Made by a program: the position numbers and the translations under genes. From Sesbania bispinosa (taxonomy: Eukaryota > Streptophyta > Magnoliopsida > Fabales > Fabaceae): DNA of 64,000 nt. The stretch lies in contig QLOH01000828.1 of the NCBI GenBank assembly GCA_026901365.1, forward strand, positions 62,001 to 126,000. The letters run 5' to 3'. Each line of letters opens with the position of its first letter. The stretch's first letter is position 1. Shown here in pieces: positions 47,054 to 58,049 of this stretch. The notes below the pieces were generated by a model. That model made no database searches. It was not told the DNA's origin and saw only the letters and a list, made by a program, of their open reading frames with translations.

Positions 47054-47145
47054 CGCTTGAAGCTGTGCTACAGCGCAGGTTGTAGCGCAGGTTCCAGAGA
47101 GTTGCGCTTCACCTGCGCTATAGCGCGGGGTGAAGCGCAGCTAGC
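47054..47145. repeat. GCGC palindrome cassette, 5' LTR of L1
   Basis: Same cassette as 40535-40612 with an additional 12-bp GGTTGTAGCGCA-type unit. It lies immediately upstream of the TATA box on the minus strand. Confidence 0.85.
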
Positions 47146-47621
47146 GTCCTGCAGCTTCAACTTTCCTCTTTTATTTGTTGATCTCTCCCCGAGACTGGTT
47201 TTCACGCGTTTGTCTTTCCTTGTTTTCCCTTATTTTCTGATATCTTTATATTTATTGTGCAATCCTTGTTTATTTGGGAAGCTTTTCTGCAATATCGTTG
47301 ATTGATTGGCTCTGATCTCCTCATTAATGATTCAAATCTTCTTCAAATCTTTAATTAATTGTCTTCAATCAATCTACAATCTTGCATAAATCCTCCTCAT
47401 TTAATGTCATTTAATCTCTGAATTAAATCTTTGCAATAATCCTGCAAAAATCAGCAATAAATCTATTAAAATAGCATCAAATTCAAAACTAGGATTAATA
47501 AATACAAATTAGTAAATATTAAATAAAAAGGGATAAAAATGGGGTAAAATTATCATTTTATCCTTGATAAGTGAAATAAAATATATACTAATTTATCAAC
47601 TATTTTTCACTTATCATAGAC

Positions 47622-48153
47622 TCCTAAGGATTTTGCGATTATTGTCGCCTGAATCATAGGTTCTTCCAAGGGATTTGAGTCTATTTGTGATGGTCTGAAA
47701 TCTTCCAAACATATGATCAATAGATTCAGATTCATGCATTTTGAACATCTCATACTGATGAACAAGCATGCTGATTTTGGATTGCTTTACATTGTCCGTC
47801 CCTTCATGGGCAACAACTAATGTATCCTAGATTTCTTTGGCAGAAGAACAGCCATGCACCTTCTCATATTCTGCCTTACTCAATGAGCAGACAAGATAGA
47901 GTTTTGCTTTGGCGTTTAGTTGTACACGCGCCTTCTGATCACCGGACCATTCTGACTTAGGAATGGGCACACCATTGTTGGCAGGAACATAATCACCATT
48001 TGTGACTACATCCCAGAGATCTATGTTGCTTCTCTCAATGAACAGCTTCATATGGTCTCTCCAATAATGGTAGTCTGATCCATTGAAAGCTGGGGGCCTT
48101 GAGACTGAAGCACCTTCAACAATGTAGTGTGGGTTGCTTGTTGAGGTTTCCAT
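47622..48153 (-). pseudogene. Copia gag N-terminal part
   Basis: The start is ATG 48153 (METSTSNPHY), about 40 bp from the primer site. The frame shows RPPAFNGSDYHYWRDHMKLFIERSN and LWDVV, the UBN2-type gag domain of copia elements. A stop falls at 47827; beyond it the same frame still reads DNVKQSKISML, YEMFKMHESES and FGRFQTI, so the break is a single recent stop. L1 interrupts the gene at 47621 and the rest is at 39403-38723. Confidence 0.88.
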
Positions 48154-48192
48154 CTGGATCTTCTTCCCTCCGCACTTGTTAGATGCTTAAAC

Positions 48193-48214
48193 CCGAGGTT
48201 GAGCTCTGATACCA
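48193..48214 (-). other. Copia primer-binding site, initiator Met-tRNA type
   Basis: The minus strand reads TGGTATCAGAGCTCAACC, an exact match to the plant Met-tRNA core, three bases from the LTR. Confidence 0.9.
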
Positions 48215-48216
48215 AC

Positions 48217-49504
48217 ACTAGAAACCACAGGAAACACTAGAAGGGGGGTTGAATAGTGTTTTAATTGTTTAAACAGATTTTCTTGGAAACCTTTTCACAA
48301 AAGTTATAAGCAACTTTCTGAAACTGGAGTATGTACTTGTTGAAAATCTTTTTAACTACTTCACCAAAACTGATTTCTTAAATTGTTTTGAAATGTATTT
48401 TTGAAAGCTTATGTTTAAACAGTTTAATTCACTAATATCCTAACCCTTCTTGTTAGATAAAATATCCGTTATTAAGAGATAAGGGTTGAGAAGAATTAGC
48501 CAAGAATTTATCCCGGTTCACCCACCAACACAGTGAGCTACATTCAGTCCCAGCGCAAACACGCAACTGGATTTTCCACTATATGATCAAATACTATATT
48601 TTTTGACCCCAGCCTCTTCAGGCTAAAACCCAAGTATTGTTTGAACACGCAGCCTCTCCAGGCTATGAAACCCAAATATTCTTGGACATAACCTCTCCAG
48701 GCTAAAACAGAAAATTGTTTAAAGGATGAAGTTTAAACTCACAAACTACACAAGTTCTGAGCCTAAACAGGGTAAGGTGTACAGATAATTGAGTTATACT
48801 CAGGATAAGGAAGATTGTGTACAAATAAAGTGAAATGAATACAAAGAATAAAATGAGCAGCACTTCGGCAAGTTTTTCACGTAGTCTTCTTTCTCTAATG
48901 GGTTGCGTAACTCTTCATATATATAGAGCAGAGGATCTGTAGACCGGTTAGAAATCTTCAAAATTTTGTTGTCTAATAGCTTATATCTGTTGAGAGACAA
49001 AGCAGAGGTAGCTTGTAGCGGTAGGCACAACAGAGGTAGGTGGCAGCAGCGTTGACTCTACTTTTCTGAAAAAGTGTACTTTTTGTAGAGAGACTTTCCC
49101 TTTTGGTGAACATGATTTGAAACACGTACAAAGGCTTCTGACTTGACTTTCCAGAAGGAGGATTGATCAGATATACGAGACTTGATCTTTCAAAGGTATC
49201 AAAGAAACTAGACTTTGTGTAGAAATCTGATGCTTCGTTTCTTGATATCAGAAGGTTGAAAACTTTAGCAGGCTCTTGATCCTTCAGTAAGTTCATCTCT
49301 TCAGAAGGTTGTATTACTTCGGAGGGTTGGACCTTCAGAGAGTTGTCTTGCTTCAGGAAGTTGTTCACTAGGTTTACTGCACCACAGAGAAATGTACCTT
49401 TCAGTAGAATCTACCTTTTGATACAAATTTGTTGTTCATTAAAACTTCAGGTAATAGAGACTTAAAACATTATTAATCACTCAATAATATTTTGAGACTC
49501 AACA
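48217..49504 (-). mobile_element. 5' LTR of SIRE-like copia element
   Basis: On the minus strand it starts TGTTGAGTCTCAAAATATT at 49504 and ends near GGTTTCTAGTG (terminal CA mutated). About 1288 bp, the same family as the solo LTR 19875-21214. It holds three AGCCT-n4-AGGCT hairpin repeats (48605-48710) and a CTATATATATG TATA-like site (about 48915-48930). Confidence 0.88.
48603..48712. repeat. AGCCTCTCCAGGCT hairpin repeats in copia LTR
   Basis: Three ~45-bp units with AGCCTCTTCAGGCT, AGCCTCTCCAGGCT and ACCTCTCCAGGCT followed by AAACCCAA-type spacers. Equivalent to 20700-20825 in the solo LTR. Confidence 0.8.
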
Positions 49505-49509
49505 AATAC

Positions 49510-49860
49510 AAGTTCAAATTGATCGATGCATAGCAAACAAGGCCCAATCACCAATGCATAACACAATAAAAATTGCATCAATTCGACCAAAAAATAAATT
49601 CAATAAAAAATCGCATAAGTTCAAATACTTTAAATAATATCGGTCACATAGAAATATCCCTAACATGTTTAAAAACAAGGAAGGATCTAATGGAAATTTT
49701 GAATTTACCGATTCAGCAGGTATCAAGTATTCAATCTGGACCCTTGAATACTTTAATAATATATTAAATGGCTACAAAGTTATGAGGTGCCAGTATAACA
49801 CCTGTGAGGTGCTTGACATTAGACGTTTCCAAGATTCATATAAAGATAATATTATTTGAG
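49510..49860. other. Non-coding flank right of the copia element
   Basis: AT-rich sequence with two overlapping short frames and no recognisable motif. I see no feature here. Confidence 0.5.
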
Positions 49861-51987
49861 AAGAAGTCTTTATTCCAAGACTATCACTAACTCCATCTAT
49901 TAAAAGGATACTATTGAGTTAAATTTTAATGTAGATTAACTTTCTCCTATAGTTGTTTCATTGACCATTTATATTTTAGCGTAAATTAATTATTTCTTAT
50001 TGTTGTTTAATTTGTAATGACAATAAGTATAAATCACAAGTCAGACTATTAAATTACAAGTTAAGAATACATGAAAAGTCCTAATAATTAATTTATAAAA
50101 TAAAACCAAATCACACGGAAATGCAAGTTTTAGAAGAAAACTTACTTAAAATTTAAATATAGGATAAAACTAAATCACACGTGATAAAAATTATATAAAA
50201 ATAATTAATATTTAAATTACTATATTGATGATGTTAAAATAAAATATAAATATTAAAATTTATGTTGATTATATCTATATGAAATTTTCTTCTTCTTATT
50301 ATTAAAATTATAATAAAAAAATAAATCACATGGGATTGAATATTTTACAAGAAAACTCATGAATATCTAGATTAAAAGTACACTTTAATTGAATTTATTT
50401 AAAAAAAATATTAATTGATTGTAAATATTTTACTGTTATTTCGTTATTTTTATATATAAAAATATTAAAAAAATTATTTAATAAAAATAATAATATTTTA
50501 AAATTGAATTATGTTTTTATCGATAAAAATTATCTTTAACAATTTCCTTATAATATTTGTTTATACAAGGTAGTAAATATTTATATTAAATTTATTGATA
50601 TTTAATTGTTTATTTAATATATAGATTACAAGAGGTAAATATAATCAAAGTGCGATGAAAAATTTATAGAAATGTATATTTAATTTTTATATTTAAATTA
50701 TAGGAGTAAATACTTATACACATAGAAATAAATTTTTTGAAGGAAATCATTTTAATATATTGATAAAAAAGTACAAATATATAGAGTTATAATAATTTAA
50801 GAGTAAAAATATAGCACATGGGGATGATATTTCTACATAAAAACAATTATACTCAACTTATCATAGTTCATATAAATGTCTTTATTTTGGAAACAAGATT
50901 CTTATAAAAAAACAATATTTTTGGAAGACATTTCTTTATTCCAATATCATCGCTAATTGAATTTATTAAAAGAATACTATTTAGTTAAATTTCGATGTAT
51001 ATTAACTGTCTCCTATCATTATTTCATTTATCATTTAAATTTTGATGTAAATTAATTATTTTCTATTGTTGTTTTATTTATAATGACAATAAGTAAAAAT
51101 CACAAGTCAAACACAAAGAAATAAAATAACAATAGGAAATAATTAATTTACATTAAATAAGAATATAAGAATATAAGAAAAATTCTAATAATAATTAATT
51201 TAATTAGGGGATAAAACAAAATCACACGGAAATGCAATTTTTACAACAAAACTTATTGATAATTTAATTAGAGGGTCAAAATAAATCACATATGATAAAA
51301 TAATTCAAATAAAAAATAAATATTTAAATCACTGATGTTTAAATAAAATATCCACATTAAAATTTGTATTGATTATATCTATATGAAGATTTATTATTAT
51401 CATCATCATCAACACCAATATCATCATCATTATTATTATTATATAAGAATAAATCACACGGTATCATAAATATCTAAATTAAAAGTAAACTTTAATTTTT
51501 TTTTAAATATAAATTTGAGTTGTTGTAAATATTTTACTTTTGTTTTGTTATTTTTAGTTGTAAAAAAATTAAAAAACTAATTAATAAAAATGAATAAATT
51601 ATTAAAACTGAATTTTATCGATGAATTTACTTTTTAACCTTGCTTGTAATATTTATTTATACATAACATGGAAGTAAATTTTTATGTTAAATTTATTAAT
51701 AATTAGTTGTTAGTTTAATATATAGATTACAAGCGGTAAATATAATTTATATGGGGATGAAATATTTATAGAAAATGTATATTCCATGTTATATTTAAAT
51801 TAAAGGGGTGAGTGGTTATAATAGGTAGAAATAAATTTGTTTGAAGGAAATTATGTTAATATCTTGATCATAAATACCATCACTAATTTCATCTATTAAA
51901 AGGATATTGTTAAAATTTCAATGTACATTAATTGTCTCCTATTGTTGTTTTATTGACCATTTAAATTCTGGCATAAATTAATTGTTT
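49861..51987. repeat. Degenerate ~1 kb tandem repeat, very AT-rich
   Basis: A block with CATCTATTAAAAGGATA, then ATTAACTTTCTCCTAT and TAAATTAATTATTTCTTATTG-like text occurs at about 49880-50040, again at 50945-51105 and, partly, at 51875-51987, spacing about 1060 and 930 bp. A second marker, TTGATTATATCTATATGAA, recurs at about 50265 and 51370. So two units and the start of a third are present. No coding capacity. A TCATCATCATCA / TTATTATTATTA microsatellite lies at about 51390-51440. Confidence 0.75.
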
Positions 51988-52034
51988 CTTAGCCTTCCAA
52001 GTTGAAAGCAAAGACTATCAACTAGGAAGGCTAA
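51988..52034. repeat. Short inverted repeat at LINE fragment edge
   Basis: TTAGCCTTCCAAGTTGA and TCAACTAGGAAGGCTAA are near-perfect reverse complements separated by about 13 bp. The right arm belongs to the LINE coding sequence, so the left arm is an inverted copy of that end. Confidence 0.75.
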
Positions 52035-52460
52035 GACCCTATCCTTTGCTGGGAGACTAACATTATCACATTAAGTTCTGAATGCAATTCCATCATACCT
52101 AATGCAATTAGCACATCTACCTGCCTCAATCTGTGAGGATCTTGACAAGCTCTGTTGCAATTTTCTTTGGGGTGACACGGAGAAACTGCAGAAAGATTAA
52201 CCTAGTTGGCTAGGATAGGATCTGCACTCCTAAACAAATGAGGGGTCTAGGTTTGAGAAAAAGTAGAGAAGTAAATAAAGCGTATATGATAAAACTGTGT
52301 TGGGGTTTAATTCAAAATCCCCAAGATCTTTGGGTTCAGGTTGTCAAAGCATAATATAAATGTGGCACACAATGATCCCTACAGTAAAAAAAGACAGTTA
52401 CTGCTTCAAATATGTGGCATGGAGTTTGTGAAGTATGGTGATTGAAAGTCACTTTCCAAA
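52004..52460 (+). pseudogene. LINE reverse-transcriptase fragment (3' part)
   Basis: Reads KAKTLSFAGRLTLS, a stop, VLNAIPSYLMQ and CNFLWGD, then after one frame change INLVG-stop-DRICTPKQMRGLGLRKSREVNKAYMIKLCW. This is the region just downstream of the RT catalytic domain of plant L1-type LINEs, matching the position of SWKGNFLNRAGKLTLVKSV in the LINE at 24405-30168 but clearly a different subfamily. Truncated at both ends. It has three in-frame stops and one frameshift. The right end runs into element L2. Confidence 0.8.
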
Positions 52461-54614
52461 TGACCCCCTGTCATGATTCTCAAAAAGATTAAGGAAATAA
52501 ATTTATCACCTCTTGCTAGGCAGTTGTCACTTTCCAAATGTTAGATAGAAAGTCAGAATCAAGTGATATTTCCAAAACTCAAGCAAAACAGGATAAAAAT
52601 ACATTCAAACTTTTTCAGAAATAGCAACCAAAACAATAAGTGAAGAAAAAAATCAAGGAATCCTCTCATGCTCACGGGTAAGTGTTTCCCTCAATTTCTC
52701 ACCGCAGTTGAACAACTAAGATTGATAGTCGTTTCTGGTCATTAGACATGCACATGGTTAACATGGATCAAAAGGTCTTTCTTTGGTTGTAATGAGGCTG
52801 GGCTATCAAGAATTCATGGTTTTTCTGGATATGCAAAGAAACACTAGAATAGAGAGCAATTTTGAATTTTCTTTGTTCTTTGAGCATTCTCTCAATTCTC
52901 CATTGCATTCTTGACTTGCATTTGTTCAGTTGGCCTCTTCTCTTGTTTGATGATTCACTCCCCCCAACTTATTTACTTTTATTCACTTTTTCTTTTTGAT
53001 TTTTGGGGGAGTGATTTTCTTTTGCTTTCTTGTGCCTGCTCTTTGTAATTCTTTAAGTGAATTAATTCACTTTTCAAGTCACCAACCAATCTTCCCATTT
53101 TATCCAATTTCACCTTTGCTCTCTATCCCAAGTGTGTAAGGACATGATATAAACATTCAATTTTGGCTAAGGTGCATAAGAAAAGAAACATTAAAGCTCA
53201 AATGGGTTACCAAAAAAAATTGGAAAAAATTTTCATGGGTTGGCCTTTTGGCACTGAGCAAATAGTTAAATCACAAAATTTTGCCTTTATCATTTCCATA
53301 TTTTCCAAGTGCAGAATAAAATCCAAAAACTCAAGCAATAACAGTTGACATGCAGCGATGAAAACTCTCATATCAGTGTTTGGTCTCACAACTCACCGGC
53401 TTTTTGGTTTATTTTCCTTGATGAAATCACTTATTGAAATTAATTAACTATTCTGATATATCTTCCTGCACAATATCCTAATCCTAGCTGATTATGGATT
53501 TAATAAAAAATCCTATTTCTTTCCTAATTTAGTTAGTTAAACTGCCTAGCTTGGAGATTTTAAAATTAAATCCTTAAATCTCTTTTTCCTAAAGTCCTAA
53601 TAAAAAATAAGAATAAAACAAAAATCCTAATTAACTAAAAAAATAAAAGAATGAAAAGAAAGAAAAACTTCCCAAAAAATAAAAGAATGAATAGAAAGAA
53701 AAACACCAGTATCAATCTTCATCCTCTGTATCCTGTAAGTCCTCATCCTGCTCTCTAGCTGTTGTTGTTCCACCTCCCCCTGGATGAATAGGCATGTCCC
53801 TAGGCCACTGCTAGAATATCCGGAACTCTTCAAACAGCATGCCTGGGTATGGGTCTGATAACTCCTGATTGGTTTGAGGTCAACTGGTCTTTTCAACACA
53901 AAGTTGCACGATTTATGAGCTTTATACTATGCAGTAGCCTGTGCACTTTTGAATCTCATGGGATCCTAATGGGGTTCATCTCTGACCCTTTTCCCCATAC
54001 CTTTTCTTCGTGAGCTAGATCCACGAGAAAGGCTAGCAATGTATTTAATCCCAAGCATCTGAAAAGTCAAATAACAATAGTTAGTTGCTAAAAACACATT
54101 TATTTCAATGATGCCTTATTACAAACACTAATTTATGAAGAACATGGAAGCCTATCATTAACCAATTTGCATGCATAATTCATAATCAATCTCTTCAAAT
54201 ACTTGGTATGGCTTCCTAAAAACATACCCATTTGTTTTGCAAGCATTCAATCAATCCATGGAAAGTGAAAGTTTAAAATTTTGCAATAAACAGAGCATAA
54301 CACTTTCAAATTCAATATCTCACAAAACAAAGAGCATTCCAATAGAAAACTTTTTCTTCATATTCCTCACAGCCAAAATCACATTCAAGATAGAAATTAT
54401 CAACAGTATACACATTCACAATCCTAAGGTTGCTATCCTAAAGTTTAAATCATAGAAATAGAGTAAATGAAGATTTCAATTGGTGAAAAATTAAAGAAAA
54501 CCTATCTGAAACTTGAAAGTTTCAAAGTTGATGGAGGTTTGTGAGTGGAAAAAGTGAAAAGAAGAGCTTAGGAAGTAGAGAAACGGTACAGGAGAAAATA
54601 GTTAATTTTGAATT

Positions 54615-54785
54615 TCGTTCCGCTGCGCTTCACCTGCGAGCGCAGGTGAAGCGCAGAAAACAGTGACTAAAATTGCATTTCTGCGCTTTACCCTGCGCTC
54701 AGCGCAGGTGAAGCGCAGAAAACAGTGACTAAAATTTCATTTCTGCGCTTACATGCGCTCAGTGCAGGTGAAGCGCAGAAAACAG
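54615..54785. repeat. GCGC palindromes in L2 interior, three units
   Basis: Three ~62-bp units, each with CTGCGCTTNACCTGCGC, a short loop and GCGCAGGTGAAGCGCAG, followed by AAAACAGTGACTAAAATT. L1 has two of these units at the same position (43133-43235). Confidence 0.88.
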
Positions 54786-54999
54786 AATGAAATTTTACAA
54801 TTTTAAGTCAAGTTTTCTGCTACTTCCAACTGTTTAAAATTTAATTTTCCACAAACTCATTCCAATCAATTTGAAAATTTCTAAATCCTAAAAAATGAAA
54901 AATCCTAATTAACAAACAAAAACAAAAGAAAACAAAACAATTAAAAACTTAAAAAAAATCTCTGGGTTGCCTCCCAGGAAACGCTTGTTTAACGTATTA

Positions 55000-55585
55000 T
55001 AGCTCGACGCCTGTTCTCTCAAGGTGGTAGAAACTGGAATCCTTTAGCCAACCTCTGTGTTGTACCCTTGACTTCTTTTGGCAGTGAGCCTACCCATATT
55101 CTTGCCTCGGACCAATTGTGAATGAAACTTGAATCTAACCATTTGGTTTTGTGTCTGGAGTTAGACAATGTTGCTGACTCCTTTGGCCTGACTTTTCTCT
55201 TCTTTGGAGTCTTTTGGTGAGTTGCCCGGGTCCTCTCCTCCTGAAGTTTGTGAATTTCACAGTTGTCAGCTCTTACTCTTCTTGCTTCACACGGGTCCTT
55301 GGTATGAAATATACTTGACCACTTTTTCCTGAATCTGACTTTAGGCCTTGAATTTAATTTGTTGGCCTGATTTTTCCGCTTTTTGTTGTGATCAGGTAAA
55401 TATATTCACATGTTTTTCTCTTGTGGAGGTTGGAAGGTTTAATATCTGCACACTGTCTTTCATTATCTTCCTTTGCAGGATATGACAAGTGCTTCAATCT
55501 TGAGACTACGTCCTCTTCTTTCTCTTCTTCTACTTTTACCTCACCTTCTTCCTCTTCTTCAGCTTCCCCCTCTTCATCAACCAGA
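55000..55585 (-). pseudogene. L2 ORF2-like region (broken)
   Basis: Minus-strand sequence matching L1 ORF2 in patches: an acidic E-rich start, HKRKTCEY near 55420, then a K/R-rich remainder ending near ERTGVEL. Several in-frame stops occur. Its presence in both copies shows ORF2 belongs to the family and is not a peculiarity of L1. Confidence 0.55.
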
Positions 55586-55863
55586 TTGTCATTAGTTCCT
55601 TCCCCTATCAGTTGACCACTATTGGTGAGGATATCATCACACAGTTCCTCAGGGTTGGAGTGTGCATTTGTTGAGATTTGTTCCGACTGTGGTTAACTAT
55701 TATTTCTGCTATTTGCTCTATTGTTTCATCCGTAAACTTTCTCTTCTTGATGAGGAGTTCCATCATGAATTTGGTATATGTAGGCATTTCTCCATGGCCT
55801 CCATCAATGGGATGTTGATTTTCAACCTTTTCATAATATCCATAAACCTGACAAATTGCCTGT

Positions 55864-56725
55864 CTATGTGTTTCTTAGAGGGATTCTTTGGATATGGTAA
55901 GTCCCTAACTTGAAGTACCTGTAATTCTCCCCACTCCTTCTTTTTGATCTCAATTTCCTTCTCTTTCTCTTTCTTTCAGGTTCTCCTTCTTCTTCCTTTG
56001 TTCTTCTTCTCTTTCTATTTCCTTGCCACTTCTGGTGGATATTGACTCGCAATACTCCTTTGTGCAGCAAATTGCTTCCTTATTTGCTCCACTTGAGTTG
56101 CCAGTTTTTTGAATGACATCTCTATGGTTTCTTGACTGGCATTCATATCCTGTATGAATCTATCGAGCTTCTCTTCAATTCTGGAATTAACACCAGGCAA
56201 TGAAGGCTTGTTGGCTTGACTTTGACTGTGGTTGTTGAAGGATTCATTATATTTTCCTTGGCTTTCTTAGAATTTGACTTGTCCCACTTGTATTTCTGGA
56301 TAGGAACAATGGCCATTGGGATTATTGCCTTTACATAAATCACAGATCAATTTTGGAGCTGGTTCTGGAGTGGATTGCTCTACTTGCTGTTGTTGGATAA
56401 GTGCTTCATTTTCTGGTTTAGTTTCTCTAATTGTTGCTTGATGGACATATCCTCCTTCAGCTCGAGCAACTCCTCTTTCTGAACAGGTTGATCCCAGAAT
56501 TAATCTTGTTGATTGTTCTGAGCAAAATTGTTAATGATTGTGAGTGCTCGCTCTACATCCACTGATAAGATAGTTCCTCCTATTGCAGCATCTATGAAGG
56601 ATTTGGAATTTGGCTTGAATCCATTGCAGAAAATGTTGAGTTGAGTAACGTCATCATAGCCATGATTAGGACATTTGCGCAACAGAGTTTTGTATCTTGC
56701 CCAAGCTTCACACATTGGTTCATTT
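55864..56725 (-). pseudogene. L2 gag C-terminal part
   Basis: Reads on from NEPMCEAWARYKTLLRKCPNHG and SFIDAAIGGTI (56733-56500), the second half of the Athila/Tat gag domain that L1 lacks. Stops follow at 56500 and beyond; later segments include a coiled-coil-like LEKLNQK, a zinc-knuckle remnant (about 56345-56290) and a K/E-rich tail. A solo LTR inserted at 56726 separates it from the N-terminal half. Confidence 0.8.
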
Positions 56726-57489
56726 TGTGACACCCTTCTACCCCAATCTCTTATACATTCAGTAATTTGAAATATTTAGGAAAAGTTACGGACCACATCG
56801 GGTAAAAAGGTTCACATCTCTTTCTAGCAAAACGTCAATCGATTCAAAATCAGCTCAATTAAAATAAAAATTAAAGTCAACGGTTTTCAGAATAATTAGA
56901 ACCTCAAAATCTCAATGTCAACATCAAAATATCCTTATTGGCCATGTAAGACACTTAAAATAATTTTCAAATCTCCTCTTAATAACATAAAAATAAAACC
57001 CCTATTACTAAGCCCTGATGTCACAAGTATCAGAGCGACACCCCTTCAACTCAATACTCGGCACCTGACATGCCATCTTCACTACTTGTAAATCAACCAC
57101 AGAGAACACGGTGAGGAAAAGAACACCAACTTATACATGCACGCAGAAGGCTACCCTATCCTCACCACACATAGTTATAATCATCATCAAACCAAATCAT
57201 AATCACATTATCTCAACACTCTTATTATCAAATATATTATCTCATCACAAGTTTATAAGTCACACTTCACAAATCATCAAGAAAACACATTCTCTACACT
57301 CAACATTTAATGCTCATATCATCATATCACATTTCATTTCCATCATAAAACACAATGTAGGTTCATTCTATGATCATGCACACCAAAACTCATCCCAAGG
57401 ATCATGACTCGGAACTCCGCACAATGGGCGCACCTCATCAATCTCCCTAGTTGTTACCAATGATGGCCCTACCGTTAACGCCCTCTCTT

Positions 57490-57702
57490 GGCCGATAGGT
57501 TGCAACCCCCTCAATGGGCCCGTGCAAAGACATCGGACCCTAGGTTGCACCCCCTCAATGGGCCCTGCAAATATATTTGCCCCTAGGCTGCACCCCCTCA
57601 ATGGGCTCATGCATCGAATGTCTCATCATGGTCTCTGCACCCCCTCTATGGGCCCGTGTAGTTCACTTCCTGAGTTGCACCCCCTCAATGGGCCCGTGCA
57701 TC
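57490..57702. repeat. 40-46 bp minisatellite, five units
   Basis: The phrase TGCACCCCCTCAATGGGCCC (or a close variant) recurs with its core at about 57512, 57556, 57599, 57646 and 57686. It occupies the place held by the 53-55 bp minisatellite in the sister LTR, but the units are unrelated. Confidence 0.9.
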
Positions 57703-57719
57703 TCAGTTACCACACCTCA

Positions 57720-57870
57720 TATGCTCAATGCATCATCATCGTACATACCAAACCTCATAATGCTCAATGCATCATCATCATCATCATACATCTCATACCT
57801 CATATACTCAATGCATCATCATCATACATAACACACCTCATATGTTCATTACATCATCATCATACATCAC
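57720..57870. repeat. CATCATCAT-rich repeats
   Basis: About four ~40-bp units with CTCAATGCATCATCATC and a CATACATAACACACCTCATATG-like spacer. The GATGAT microsatellite at 15130-15300 is the counterpart in the sister LTR. Confidence 0.75.
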
Positions 57871-58049
57871 AATATCATAAACATCTAGCATCACATGGGA
57901 TATTCATATCAGCATATTCATACCACAATCAATGCACTTTAAACATCTAATTAAATCTCTCAATTCCACAAACGATTTGTATAAACAACATCAACAGACA
58001 AAAGAATCTAATCATCACATAAACAACACTCTCATACACAATTGGACCT

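Larger units (their letters stand above)
39409..47616 (-). mobile_element. Element L1: gag-only Athila/Tat-type LTR retrotransposon
   Basis: Complete element of 8208 bp with perfect TAGAC duplication (39404-39408 and 47617-47621). LTRs at 39409-41089 and 45924-47616 differ by about 2% by eye plus one 12-bp indel, so the insertion is recent. An Asp-tRNA primer site (45898-45915) and a polypurine tract (41090-41110) give minus orientation. The 4.8 kb interior encodes gag and one further basic frame; no protease, RT or integrase is visible. It is therefore non-autonomous and needed another element's enzymes. Confidence 0.9.
45924..47616 (-). mobile_element. 5' LTR of L1
   Basis: 1693 bp, about 2% different from the 3' LTR. 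Minus-strand order: TGATAAGTGAAAAATAG start, AT-rich U3, GCGC palindromes (47145-47054), TATA box CTATAAATAG (46979-46970), leader and R/U5, end GCCAGAAACCCATCA. It contains a palindrome cassette one unit longer than its partner. Confidence 0.9.
34416..49504 (-). mobile_element. SIRE-like Ty1/copia retrotransposon, disrupted
   Basis: Minus-strand element with a perfect AATAC duplication (34411-34415 and 49505-49509). 5' LTR at 48217-49504, Met-tRNA primer site at 48193-48214, then gag and pol in copia order (protease, integrase, RT, RNase H) down to 34914. The 3' LTR is mostly deleted (about 34416-34709). A 223-bp MITE and the 8.2 kb element L1 interrupt it; without them it is about 6.6 kb. 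Stops, frameshifts and lost catalytic residues show it is dead. Confidence 0.92.
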
